5,056 nt of DNA from an uncultured Paracoccaceae bacterium. GTDB taxonomy: Bacteria > Pseudomonadota > Alphaproteobacteria > Rhodobacterales > Rhodobacteraceae. The notes below the pieces were generated by a model. That model did no database searches, was not told the DNA's origin, and saw nothing but the letters and a program-made list of their open reading frames with translations. Both the position numbers and the translations under genes were made by a program. Location of the stretch: contig CALEZJ010000600.1 in NCBI GenBank assembly GCA_937927885.1, positions 1-5,056 of the forward strand, written 5' to 3'. This document shows positions 1-5,056 of the stretch, in pieces. Every line of letters begins with the position of its first letter. Position 1 is the stretch's first letter.

Positions 1-1154
1 CCGCCATCGGCGCGCTGGCGCGTCTGGCCGGTCCGGTCGAGGTCACGGCGGGCTGGCGCAGCCTTGGCGTGTCCCTGCCGCTGAGCCAGCCGGTCCCCTG
101 GCGCACCCGCCTGATGGAGGACCCGCCGCGCGCCATCATCGATTTTCGCACCCTCGACTGGACCGGGTTCGATCCGGGCACTGTGACCACGGGGAGCGAT
201 GTGGCGGCGATCCGGGTCGGCGAGACCGGCGGCGGATGGAGCCGGATGGTCATCGAGCTGACCCGCCCGATGGGGTTTTCCGAGGCCGGCATGGTCAGCA
301 ATCCCGAGACCGGCGCGGCGCGGCTGGTCCTGCGGCTGGCGCCGGTGTCGGCCGCAGCCTTTGCAGAACAGGCGCGCGCGCTGGCTGCCACCGATGGCGG
401 CCCGGGTGCGAGCGGCGCGGCGCCGCAGCGCGCGCCGCTGGGTCGGCGGCCGACGGTGGTGGTGCTGGACCCCGGGCACGGCGGGGTCGATCCGGGCGCC
501 GTGCGCGAGGGGCTGACCGAGGCGCAGATCATCCTGACCTTTGCGCGCGAACTGGCCGAGGCGCTGCGCCGCACCGGGCGCTTCGAGGTGGTGATGACGC
601 GCGACGCCGACATCTTCGTGTCGCTGGAACAGCGGATCACGGTGGCGCATTCGGCGCAGGCGGATGTGTTCCTGTCCTTGCATGCCGATGCGCTGGAGGA
701 TGGCGAGGCGCAGGGGGCCACGCTTTACACGCTGGCCGCCGAGGCGACCGATGCCGCGTCGGCCGCGCTGGCCGAACGCCATGACCGCGACGATCTTCTG
801 GGTGGCGGGGTCGATCTGCGCGGCACCGAGGATGCGGTGGCCAATGTGCTGATGCAACTGGCGCGGCAGGAAACCGGGCCCGCGACCGACCGTCTGGCCC
901 GCACCCTGGTCGCGGCGATCCGGGGCGCCGACCTGCGCATGCACCGCCATCCCTGGCAGCAGGCGGCGTTTTCGGTGCTGAAATCGCCCGCCGTGCCCTC
1001 GGCTCTTCTGGAAATCGGGTTTTTGTCCAGCGCCCGCGACCGCGCCCGGCTGAACGATCGGCAATGGCGCGCGCGTCTGGTGTCGGCGCTGGTGGACGGT
1101 CTGGAGACCTGGGTCGAGGGCGAGGTGGCGCAAGCCTCGCTGCTGAGGCGCTGA
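1..1154 (+). CDS. amiC: N-acetylmuramoyl-L-alanine amidase, AmiC type (5' partial)
   Basis: Periplasmic zinc hydrolase that cuts the bond between N-acetylmuramic acid and the L-Ala of the stem peptide, used in septum splitting and wall turnover. The reading frame is open from base 3, so the gene starts upstream. A GTG at 69 is in frame but only internal: residues before it (GPVEVTAGWRSLG) continue the same AMIN-like beta-rich domain. Counting from that GTG, the AMIN remainder covers about residues 1-95, a short Ala/Gly/Pro linker follows, and amidase_3 runs from about 127 to 350. Visible active-site residues are His137 in DPGHGG, Glu151 in LTEAQ, His205 in SLHAD and the catalytic Glu315 in LLEIGFLS. 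The segment around residues 240-285 (TEDAVANVLMQLARQET) matches the inserted helix that, in AmiB/AmiC enzymes, blocks the active site until a LytM-type activator displaces it. Stop is TGA at 1152. Family assignment is firm; the symbol follows the AMIN plus amidase_3 architecture. Confidence 0.95.
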   Translation, partial: AIGALARLAGPVEVTAGWRSLGVSLPLSQPVPWRTRLMEDPPRAIIDFRTLDWTGFDPGTVTTGSDVAAIRVGETGGGWSRMVIELTRPMGFSEAGMVSNPETGAARLVLRLAPVSAAAFAEQARALAATDGGPGASGAAPQRAPLGRRPTVVVLDPGHGGVDPGAVREGLTEAQIILTFARELAEALRRTGRFEVVMTRDADIFVSLEQRITVAHSAQADVFLSLHADALEDGEAQGATLYTLAAEATDAASAALAERHDRDDLLGGGVDLRGTEDAVANVLMQLARQETGPATDRLARTLVAAIRGADLRMHRHPWQQAAFSVLKSPAVPSALLEIGFLSSARDRARLNDRQWRARLVSALVDGLETWVEGEVAQASLLRR

Positions 1155-1253
1155 GGGCTGGCCGGTGCGGGTGACCTGACGGAGTCGGGTTCTTCCCGAT
1201 CCCCCTGGAGGGTTTCGCCCCTCGCGCCGGTCGGATCGCGGCCTTGCAGGGTG

Positions 1254-1280
1254 AAAAAAGGGTCTGCGCCCTCCGGACCC
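1254..1280 (-). terminator. Candidate intrinsic terminator of the small minus-strand operon
   Basis: Read on the minus strand, GGGTC (1280-1276) pairs with GACCC (1264-1260) across an 11-base loop and is followed at once by six T (1259-1254). An alternative fold, GGAGGG with CCCTTT, uses two G-U pairs and a 6-base loop. The site lies about 115 bases past the stop codon of the 149-aa gene, pointing the right way to end that transcript before it runs antisense into the amidase gene. The stem is short (5 bp), so strength is uncertain. On the plus strand the A run precedes the hairpin, so it would not terminate the amidase transcript. The rest of the 1155-1395 gap shows no supported gene. Confidence 0.5.
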
Positions 1281-1395
1281 GGCCGCAAGACAGGGGAATT
1301 TCCCGTGACAGGCGTCCTTTGACGAGGCGTTGCACGGAACAGTTTCCCGATTTGCGGGCGGGAGGTGGTGATGACAGGACGTTTTCAGCCCCCTG

Positions 1396-1845
1396 TCAGG
1401 GGCGGAGGCGACCCAGCATGTCCCGCAACTCGTGTTCCTCGGCCAGAAGGGGGTCCTCGTGCAGACCCTCGGGGGCATCCCCGACCCATTGCTGGCGCAG
1501 CGTTGCCGCCGTGGCGGTGCTGGCATCCCGCAAGGTCAGGTCGATCCGGCACAGATGCGTCACCCGCACGACAAAGCCGCGGCGACCGAATCCCTCGGTC
1601 TCGTGGCTGCGCTGGCACGGGCCGGGGGCGTGGGTGGCGATGTCGGCCACCGGCACGACGCGCAGGGCGCCGCTGGCATCGATGGCGGGAACCGGCCGGA
1701 CGGACAGGGCCAGCAGGCGGTCGGCCTGTGCGCGCACCTCGGTCGGTGTCGGATCGGGGATCAGCGCCCAGGAAAGCGCCCAGGGGTATCCCGCGATGAG
1801 CGCGGAAAACCCCAGGGCCAATGTCCATGCCGTTGCCTTGCGCAT
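1396..1845 (-). CDS. Uncharacterised small exported or membrane-anchored protein, paralogue A
   Basis: Encodes 149 aa of unknown function. The ATG at 1845 is chosen because AAGGA (1857-1853) lies 7 bases upstream and a hydrophobic export segment follows directly. The frame stays open further upstream to 2412, but that part is a shadow of the next gene. Layout: positive start (MRK), hydrophobic stretch about residues 5-29, then an IPDP.P.E.RA.ADR segment at 29-43. After it come Cys77, the motif RVTHLCR (94-100, with His97 and Cys99) and a charged tail G.HE.P...E..ELR..L.RL (127-147). All of these recur in the neighbouring 162-aa protein, so the two are tandem duplicates. One hydrophobic N-terminal helix with a soluble remainder suggests a signal anchor or uncleaved signal peptide with a periplasmic domain; the two conserved cysteines could then form a disulfide. 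It is probably co-transcribed behind the 162-aa gene (23-bp gap). It runs towards the amidase gene. No family was recognised. Confidence 0.85.
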   Translation of the reverse strand: MRKATAWTLALGFSALIAGYPWALSWALIPDPTPTEVRAQADRLLALSVRPVPAIDASGALRVVPVADIATHAPGPCQRSHETEGFGRRGFVVRVTHLCRIDLTLRDASTATAATLRQQWVGDAPEGLHEDPLLAEEHELRDMLGRLRP

Positions 1846-1852
1846 CTGTCCT

Positions 1853-1857
1853 TCCTT
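1853..1857 (-). promoter_or_regulatory. Ribosome binding site of paralogue A
   Basis: AAGGA on the minus strand, 7 bases before the ATG at 1845, within the purine-rich stretch AAAGGAAGGACAG. It decides the start: the same frame is open for another 189 codons upstream, but those overlap the 162-aa gene and have no comparable support. Confidence 0.7.
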
Positions 1858-1868
1858 TCGCCCTGCCC

Positions 1869-2357
1869 TCAGTCTGCCAGCCGTTCCAGCACCGCGCGCA
1901 ATTCGAAGGGCTCGGCCGGGACCGGGTTTTCGTGCTGGCCCGGCGGCACGCTGAACAGCCAGCGCTGGCGGCGGAGCGCCGTGGCATAGCGGTGTCCGCC
2001 GGTGTCCACCAGATCGAGCCTGCACAGATGCGTCACGCGCGCGTCGCCCAGCACCCGGCGCGCGCTCATGCCCGCAAATTCGAGGCTGGTTTCGCGCAGG
2101 CAGGCCCCGGTCGACAGTTCCGCGATCGCTCGTGTGGAAAGGACTTCCGGTCGGCCCTCGGCGTCCAGCACGGCGAGCGCGCTGGTGGCGCCGACGACGC
2201 GGTCCGCCATCGCGCGGCGTTCGGCGGGGCCGGGGTCGGGGATGCGCAGCCAGGCCAGCGCGAGCGGTGCCGAGGCGAAGCCGCCGACCAGCAGCGCAGC
2301 CAGCCCCACGGCCACGAGGACATGCGCGCGGCGGCGCCGGACGTGGGCATGGGCCAT
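1869..2357 (-). CDS. Uncharacterised small exported or membrane-anchored protein, paralogue B
   Basis: Encodes 162 aa of unknown function, first gene of the two-gene minus-strand unit. The ATG at 2357 is preferred over an in-frame TTG at 2363 because AAGGAG (2369-2364) sits 6 bases before the ATG but would touch the TTG. Layout: basic head with RRRR (7-10), hydrophobic segment about 12-37, IPDP.P.E.RA.ADR (39-53), Cys86, RVTHLCR (107-113, with His110 and Cys112), YATALRRQ.W (124-133) and tail G.HE.P...E..ELR..L.RL (140-160). In the tail block about 12 of 23 positions are identical to paralogue A; the middle has diverged and differs in length (26 residues between the two cysteines here, 22 in A). 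The positive N-terminus followed by one helix predicts the soluble part in the periplasm, with either a signal anchor or a cleavable signal (an ASA triplet at 28-30 is a possible site). It is divergent from the PBP1A gene. No known domain was recognised. Confidence 0.87.
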   Translation of the reverse strand: MAHAHVRRRRAHVLVAVGLAALLVGGFASAPLALAWLRIPDPGPAERRAMADRVVGATSALAVLDAEGRPEVLSTRAIAELSTGACLRETSLEFAGMSARRVLGDARVTHLCRLDLVDTGGHRYATALRRQRWLFSVPPGQHENPVPAEPFELRAVLERLAD

Positions 2358-2363
2358 CGGCAA

Positions 2364-2369
2364 CTCCTT
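2364..2369 (-). promoter_or_regulatory. Ribosome binding site of paralogue B
   Basis: AAGGAG on the minus strand with a 6-base spacer (TTGCCG) to the ATG at 2357. It rules out the longer TTG-start version, for which the spacer would be zero. Confidence 0.75.
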
Positions 2370-2383
2370 GCGGCTTCGCGCCA

Positions 2384-2412
2384 GCCTCGCCCGCGGCGTG
2401 CCCGTCGGTCAA
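2384..2412 (-). promoter_or_regulatory. Weak candidate promoter of the minus-strand pair
   Basis: On the minus strand a good -35-like TTGACC (2412-2407) is followed after 17 bases by CGAGGC (2389-2384), a poor match to a -10 box. The geometry would place transcription start near 2377, leaving a short leader that contains the AAGGAG site. The -35 alone is convincing, so this is a suggestion only. A GC-rich -10 would imply weak or activator-dependent expression. Confidence 0.25.
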
Positions 2413-2442
2413 GCCTGCGAGCCCATCACCTCTGCGCGATTT

Positions 2443-2455
2443 GCCGCTTGGCGGC
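2443..2455. repeat. Short perfect inverted repeat upstream of the PBP1A promoter
   Basis: GCCGC (2443-2447) and GCGGC (2451-2455) are separated by TTG and lie 11 bases before the -35 box of the putative PBP1A promoter. A GC-rich stretch and TTTT (2465-2468) follow, but no plus-strand gene upstream needs terminating here. It may be an operator for either divergent unit, or chance in GC-rich sequence. Confidence 0.3.
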
Positions 2456-2466
2456 GCGGCGGGCTT

Positions 2467-2493
2467 TTGACCGCGCGGTGCAAGCGGTATACA
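2467..2493 (+). promoter_or_regulatory. Candidate sigma-70 type promoter of mrcA
   Basis: TTGACC (2467-2472) and TATACA (2488-2493) are separated by 15 bases; TTTGAC (2466-2471) gives 16, and TACACC (2490-2495) as a -10 gives the canonical 17 with TTGACC. It is the only AT-rich island in the divergent region and lies about 30 bases before the GTG start. The leader would then be about 20-25 bases, enough for the GGAG site. The PBP1A gene needs its own promoter because the gene upstream of it runs the other way. Confidence 0.55.
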
Positions 2494-2511
2494 CCGGCGG
2501 TCGGCCCTTGC

Positions 2512-2515
2512 GGAG
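2512..2515 (+). promoter_or_regulatory. Ribosome binding site of mrcA
   Basis: GGAG with a 7-base spacer (TTTCAGT) to the GTG at 2523. It fixes a non-ATG start: the GTG two bases earlier (2521) is followed at once by TGA, and no in-frame ATG occurs before the membrane segment. Confidence 0.75.
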
Positions 2516-2522
2516 TTTCAGT

Positions 2523-5056
2523 GTGACCCGGTTCCTTCTGTCCTTTTTCGGCGCGATCTTCAGCTTTGTGTTGATGGCGGTGCTGTTTGGCGCGCTGACC
2601 GTGGGCGGGGTGATCTGGGTCTATACGCATGACCTGCCCTCGACCGAGCAACTGGCCAATTACAGCCCGCCGATGATCAGCCGCATCTATTCGCGCGAGG
2701 GGCAACTGGTCGACGAATTCGCCCGCGAGCGGCGGCTGTTCACCCCGATCGAGGACATTCCGCCCCTGGTGCGCGCGGCCTTCATTTCGGCCGAGGACCG
2801 CAATTTCTACGAGCATCAGGGCTTTGACCCGCTGGCCATGGCCTCGGCCGCGCGGGACCTGATCCTGTCGGGTGGGCGCAACCTGCGCGGCGCCTCGACG
2901 ATCACCCAGCAGGTGATGAAGAACTTCCTGCTGTCGTCGGACCGCACCGGCGAGCGCAAGATCCGCGAGATCATCCTGGCGTGGCGGGTCGAACAGACGC
3001 TGTCCAAGGACGAGATCCTGGAACTTTACCTGAACGAGATCTTTCTGGGTCAGAATTCCTTTGGCGTCGCGGCGGCGGCGCAGAGCTATTTCAACAAGAC
3101 GCTGGAGGAGCTGACGCTGGAAGAGGCGGCCTTCCTGGCGGCGATGCCGCAGGCGCCGTCGCTGCACCCGGTGCGCAACCGCGACCACCTGACCTCTCGG
3201 CGCAACTGGATCATCGGCCAGATGGTCGAGAACGGCTATGTGACCGAGGAAGAATCGCTGGCGGCGCGGTCGGTCCCGCTGAGGACGGTGCAGAGCGGCG
3301 ACGTGACGGCCTTTCGCGAAAGCCTGCCGCCGCGCGACTATTTCACCGACGAGATCCGCCGCCAGTTGTCCAGCACCTTTGGCGAGGAGGAATTCTTTGC
3401 CGGCGGGCTGTCGATCCGCGCCACCATGCACCCCGAATTGCAGGTCACCGCCGCCCATGCGTTGCAGCGCGCGCTGGAGGAGTTCGACCGCTCGCAGGGG
3501 CGCTGGCGCGGGACGGGCATCCGGCTGGAGGCCGAGGACCTGGCCGACGAGACCCGCTGGCGCGAGGCGCTGGCCCGCGCCACGCTGGCGCGCGACATCA
3601 CGCTGGGCAATCCCTGGTATCCGGCGGTGGTGCTGGCGGTGACGGCCGAGCGCGCCACGATGGGGATCGAGGGGCAGGAGGGGACCGGCACGGTCGAGCG
3701 CGCCGACATCAACTGGCTGCGCGGCTCGCTGGCGGACAACCTGACGGTCGGGGATGTGGTCTATGTGCGGGCGATCACGGCCAATGACGGCACCTTCCAG
3801 CGCTGGTCGCTGAGGCAGGTGCCCGAGGTGCAGGGCGCCTTCATGGCGATGGATGTGAACACCGGCCGGGTGATCGCCATGCAGGGCGGGTTCAGCTATC
3901 AGCATTCCACCTTCAACCGCGCGACGCAGGCGATGCGTCAGCCCGGGTCGGCCTTCAAGCCCTTCGTCTATGCCGCGGCGCTGGATTCGGGGTTCACCCC
4001 GGCAACCATCGTCATCGACGCGCCGATCGAGATCGACACCGGCGAGGGGATCTGGCGGCCGACCAATGCCTCGGGCGAGTTCTACGGGCCCCAGCCCGTG
4101 CGCACGGGTATCGAGATGTCGCGCAACCTGATGACCGTGCGTCTGGCGCAGGAAGTGGGCATGGACGTGGTCGCGGGCTATGCCGAACGCTTCGGGGTCT
4201 ATGACCGGCTGCAACCCTTTCTGGCCAATTCGCTGGGCGCGCAGGAAACCACGCTGTTTCGCATGGTCGCCGCCTATGCGATGTTCGCCAATGGCGGCGA
4301 GCGGGTGGAGCCGACCCTGGTCGACCGGGTGCAGGACCGCTGGGGGCGCACCGTCTATCGCCATGACCGGCGGCGCTGCGTCGAATGCTCGGAGCCCGAC
4401 CTGCCGGCCGGGCAGTCGCCCTGGATCGCCAGCCAGCGCCAGCGGGTGATGGACCCGATCACCGCCTATCAGTTGACCTCGATGATGGAGGGGGTGGTGC
4501 AGCGCGGCACGGCCTCGGGCGCGGTGCGGCTGCCGGTGCCGGTGGCGGGCAAGACCGGAACCACCAATGACGCGCGCGACGTGTGGTTCGTGGGCTACAC
4601 CAGCACCATCGTGGCGGGGTGCTACATCGGCTATGACCGCCCGCGGTCTCTGGGGCGGCGGGCCTCGGGCGGGGGGATGTGCGCGCCGGTGTTCCAGGAA
4701 TTCATGACCGAGGCGGTGCGCGAATTCGGCGGCGGGCGCTTTGCCGTGCCGCCGGGGGGCCGGTTCATCCGCATCGACCGCCACACCGGCGAGCGGCTGT
4801 CGGACGACGCGACCGGGCGCGACGTGGTGGCCGAGTATTTCCGCGACGGCGAAGAGCCGGTGTTCGGCATCGACGCGCTGATCGACGGCGGCTTTGCGAT
4901 GGGCATGGCGCTGCCGGTCTTTGCGCCGGGAACCGATGCCTCGGGCGAGGTGACGCATGATACCGGCACGCTGGGTGCGCAGGGCGCGGGGAGCGGGACC
5001 CTGCCGGTGCCGGGGCAGTCGGGCTTTGGCACGTTGAGCGCGGGCGGGCTGTACTG
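2523..5056 (+). CDS. mrcA: Penicillin-binding protein 1A, bifunctional transglycosylase/transpeptidase (3' end at window edge)
   Basis: Class A PBP that polymerises lipid II into glycan strands and crosslinks the stem peptides at the inner membrane. The GTG start at 2523 gives MTRFLLSFFG and a single transmembrane anchor at about residues 5-33. The GT51 domain spans about 55-240; its catalytic Glu91 lies in the EDRNFYEHQGFD signature, followed by RGASTITQQ and the LYLNEIFLG motif. An OB-like insert (about 325-435), typical of PBP1A, precedes the transpeptidase. The transpeptidase has nucleophile Ser476 in SAFK (Lys479), Ser533 in SRN and Lys677 in KTGTT. A Cys619-x-x-Cys622 pair sits between the SRN and KTG motifs. 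The tail after about 735 is Gly-rich and low-complexity. The frame has 844 codons and breaks off after Gly-Gly-Leu-Tyr with bases TG; if the next base is A the protein is complete at 844 aa, a usual length for this family. All key motifs are intact. Target of beta-lactams by family. Confidence 0.97.
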   Translation, partial: MTRFLLSFFGAIFSFVLMAVLFGALTVGGVIWVYTHDLPSTEQLANYSPPMISRIYSREGQLVDEFARERRLFTPIEDIPPLVRAAFISAEDRNFYEHQGFDPLAMASAARDLILSGGRNLRGASTITQQVMKNFLLSSDRTGERKIREIILAWRVEQTLSKDEILELYLNEIFLGQNSFGVAAAAQSYFNKTLEELTLEEAAFLAAMPQAPSLHPVRNRDHLTSRRNWIIGQMVENGYVTEEESLAARSVPLRTVQSGDVTAFRESLPPRDYFTDEIRRQLSSTFGEEEFFAGGLSIRATMHPELQVTAAHALQRALEEFDRSQGRWRGTGIRLEAEDLADETRWREALARATLARDITLGNPWYPAVVLAVTAERATMGIEGQEGTGTVERADINWLRGSLADNLTVGDVVYVRAITANDGTFQRWSLRQVPEVQGAFMAMDVNTGRVIAMQGGFSYQHSTFNRATQAMRQPGSAFKPFVYAAALDSGFTPATIVIDAPIEIDTGEGIWRPTNASGEFYGPQPVRTGIEMSRNLMTVRLAQEVGMDVVAGYAERFGVYDRLQPFLANSLGAQETTLFRMVAAYAMFANGGERVEPTLVDRVQDRWGRTVYRHDRRRCVECSEPDLPAGQSPWIASQRQRVMDPITAYQLTSMMEGVVQRGTASGAVRLPVPVAGKTGTTNDARDVWFVGYTSTIVAGCYIGYDRPRSLGRRASGGGMCAPVFQEFMTEAVREFGGGRFAVPPGGRFIRIDRHTGERLSDDATGRDVVAEYFRDGEEPVFGIDALIDGGFAMGMALPVFAPGTDASGEVTHDTGTLGAQGAGSGTLPVPGQSGFGTLSAGGLY

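Noticed and set aside
1185..1199. TCGGG-TTCTT-CCCGA hairpin after the amidase stop, as a plus-strand terminator
   Set aside because: Only a 5-bp stem, followed by ATCCCCC with no T run. It might cap a 3' end but cannot be called an intrinsic terminator.
1294..1304. Palindrome GGGAA-T-TTCCC in the 1155-1395 gap
   Set aside because: It resembles an operator half-site pair, but it is a single short copy with no promoter beside it. Chance occurrence is likely.
637..1335. Long minus-strand open frames opposite the 3' half of the amidase gene
   Set aside because: Composition is Arg/Pro/Ala-rich without domains, and the sense frame contains the amidase active-site motifs.
1388..1403. GCCCC/GGGGC hairpin spanning the stop codon of paralogue A
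   Set aside because: No T run follows on either strand (on the minus strand it is followed by CTGAAAA), so it is not supported as a terminator.
1365..1799. Plus-strand open frame opposite paralogue A, with GGAGG (1361-1365) before an ATG at 1371
   Set aside because: The start signals look tempting, but the product is Arg/Pro/Gly-rich low complexity typical of a shadow frame, and the minus strand here has a supported paralogous gene. No good -10 box follows the TTGACG at 1319.
1846..2412. Upstream extension of paralogue A to a 338-aa protein
   Set aside because: The extra part is an out-of-frame reading of paralogue B with Arg/Pro/Gly-rich sequence. The ATG at 1845 has a proper ribosome binding site and export segment.
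2002..2526. Plus-strand open frame opposite paralogue B running into the mrcA start
   Set aside because: Ser/Arg/Ala-rich shadow of the minus-strand gene, with no domain, and it ends by overlapping the PBP1A start codon out of frame.
2409..4958. An 849-codon open frame on the minus strand opposite the PBP1A gene
   Set aside because: Its codons are exact complements of PBP1A codons. Stops there would need TTA, CTA or TCA in the sense frame, which GC-rich genes avoid. The product is His/Arg/Pro-rich without recognisable motifs, whereas the sense frame has every PBP1A motif.

Overview
The window is GC-rich with strong G/C preference at third codon positions. It carries two chromosomal cell-wall genes whose protein sequences look alphaproteobacterial, most likely from the Rhodobacter/Paracoccus group (Rhodobacterales). 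The placement rests on remembered family resemblance and on the amidase-PBP1A neighbourhood I associate with that group. No mobile element, tRNA, rRNA or CRISPR array was seen.

Layout: (1) 1-1154, plus strand: 3' part of an AmiC-type N-acetylmuramoyl-L-alanine amidase, with the end of an AMIN domain followed by a zinc amidase_3 domain; the true start lies upstream of the window. (2) 1155-1395: about 240 bp without a convincing gene, holding a plausible intrinsic terminator for the opposite strand. (3) 1396-2357, minus strand: two small genes separated by 23 bp, encoding paralogous proteins of 149 and 162 aa. Each has one N-terminal hydrophobic helix, an IPDP segment, two conserved cysteines and a shared RVTHLCR motif. 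I do not recognise the family. (4) 2358-2522: divergent promoter region. (5) 2523-5056, plus strand: bifunctional class A penicillin-binding protein 1A, with transmembrane anchor, GT51 transglycosylase, OB-like insert and transpeptidase. It is readable to the last base of the window and probably lacks only the final base of its stop codon.

How it fits together: the amidase cuts peptide stems from peptidoglycan and PBP1A polymerises and crosslinks new strands, so both act on the periplasmic wall. The two small minus-strand proteins are predicted to be exported or membrane-anchored on the same side of the membrane. They sit back to back with the PBP1A gene and separate it from the amidase gene. 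Whether they act on the wall is unknown. The paralogous pair is the part of the window most likely to be undescribed; the rest is ordinary housekeeping sequence.
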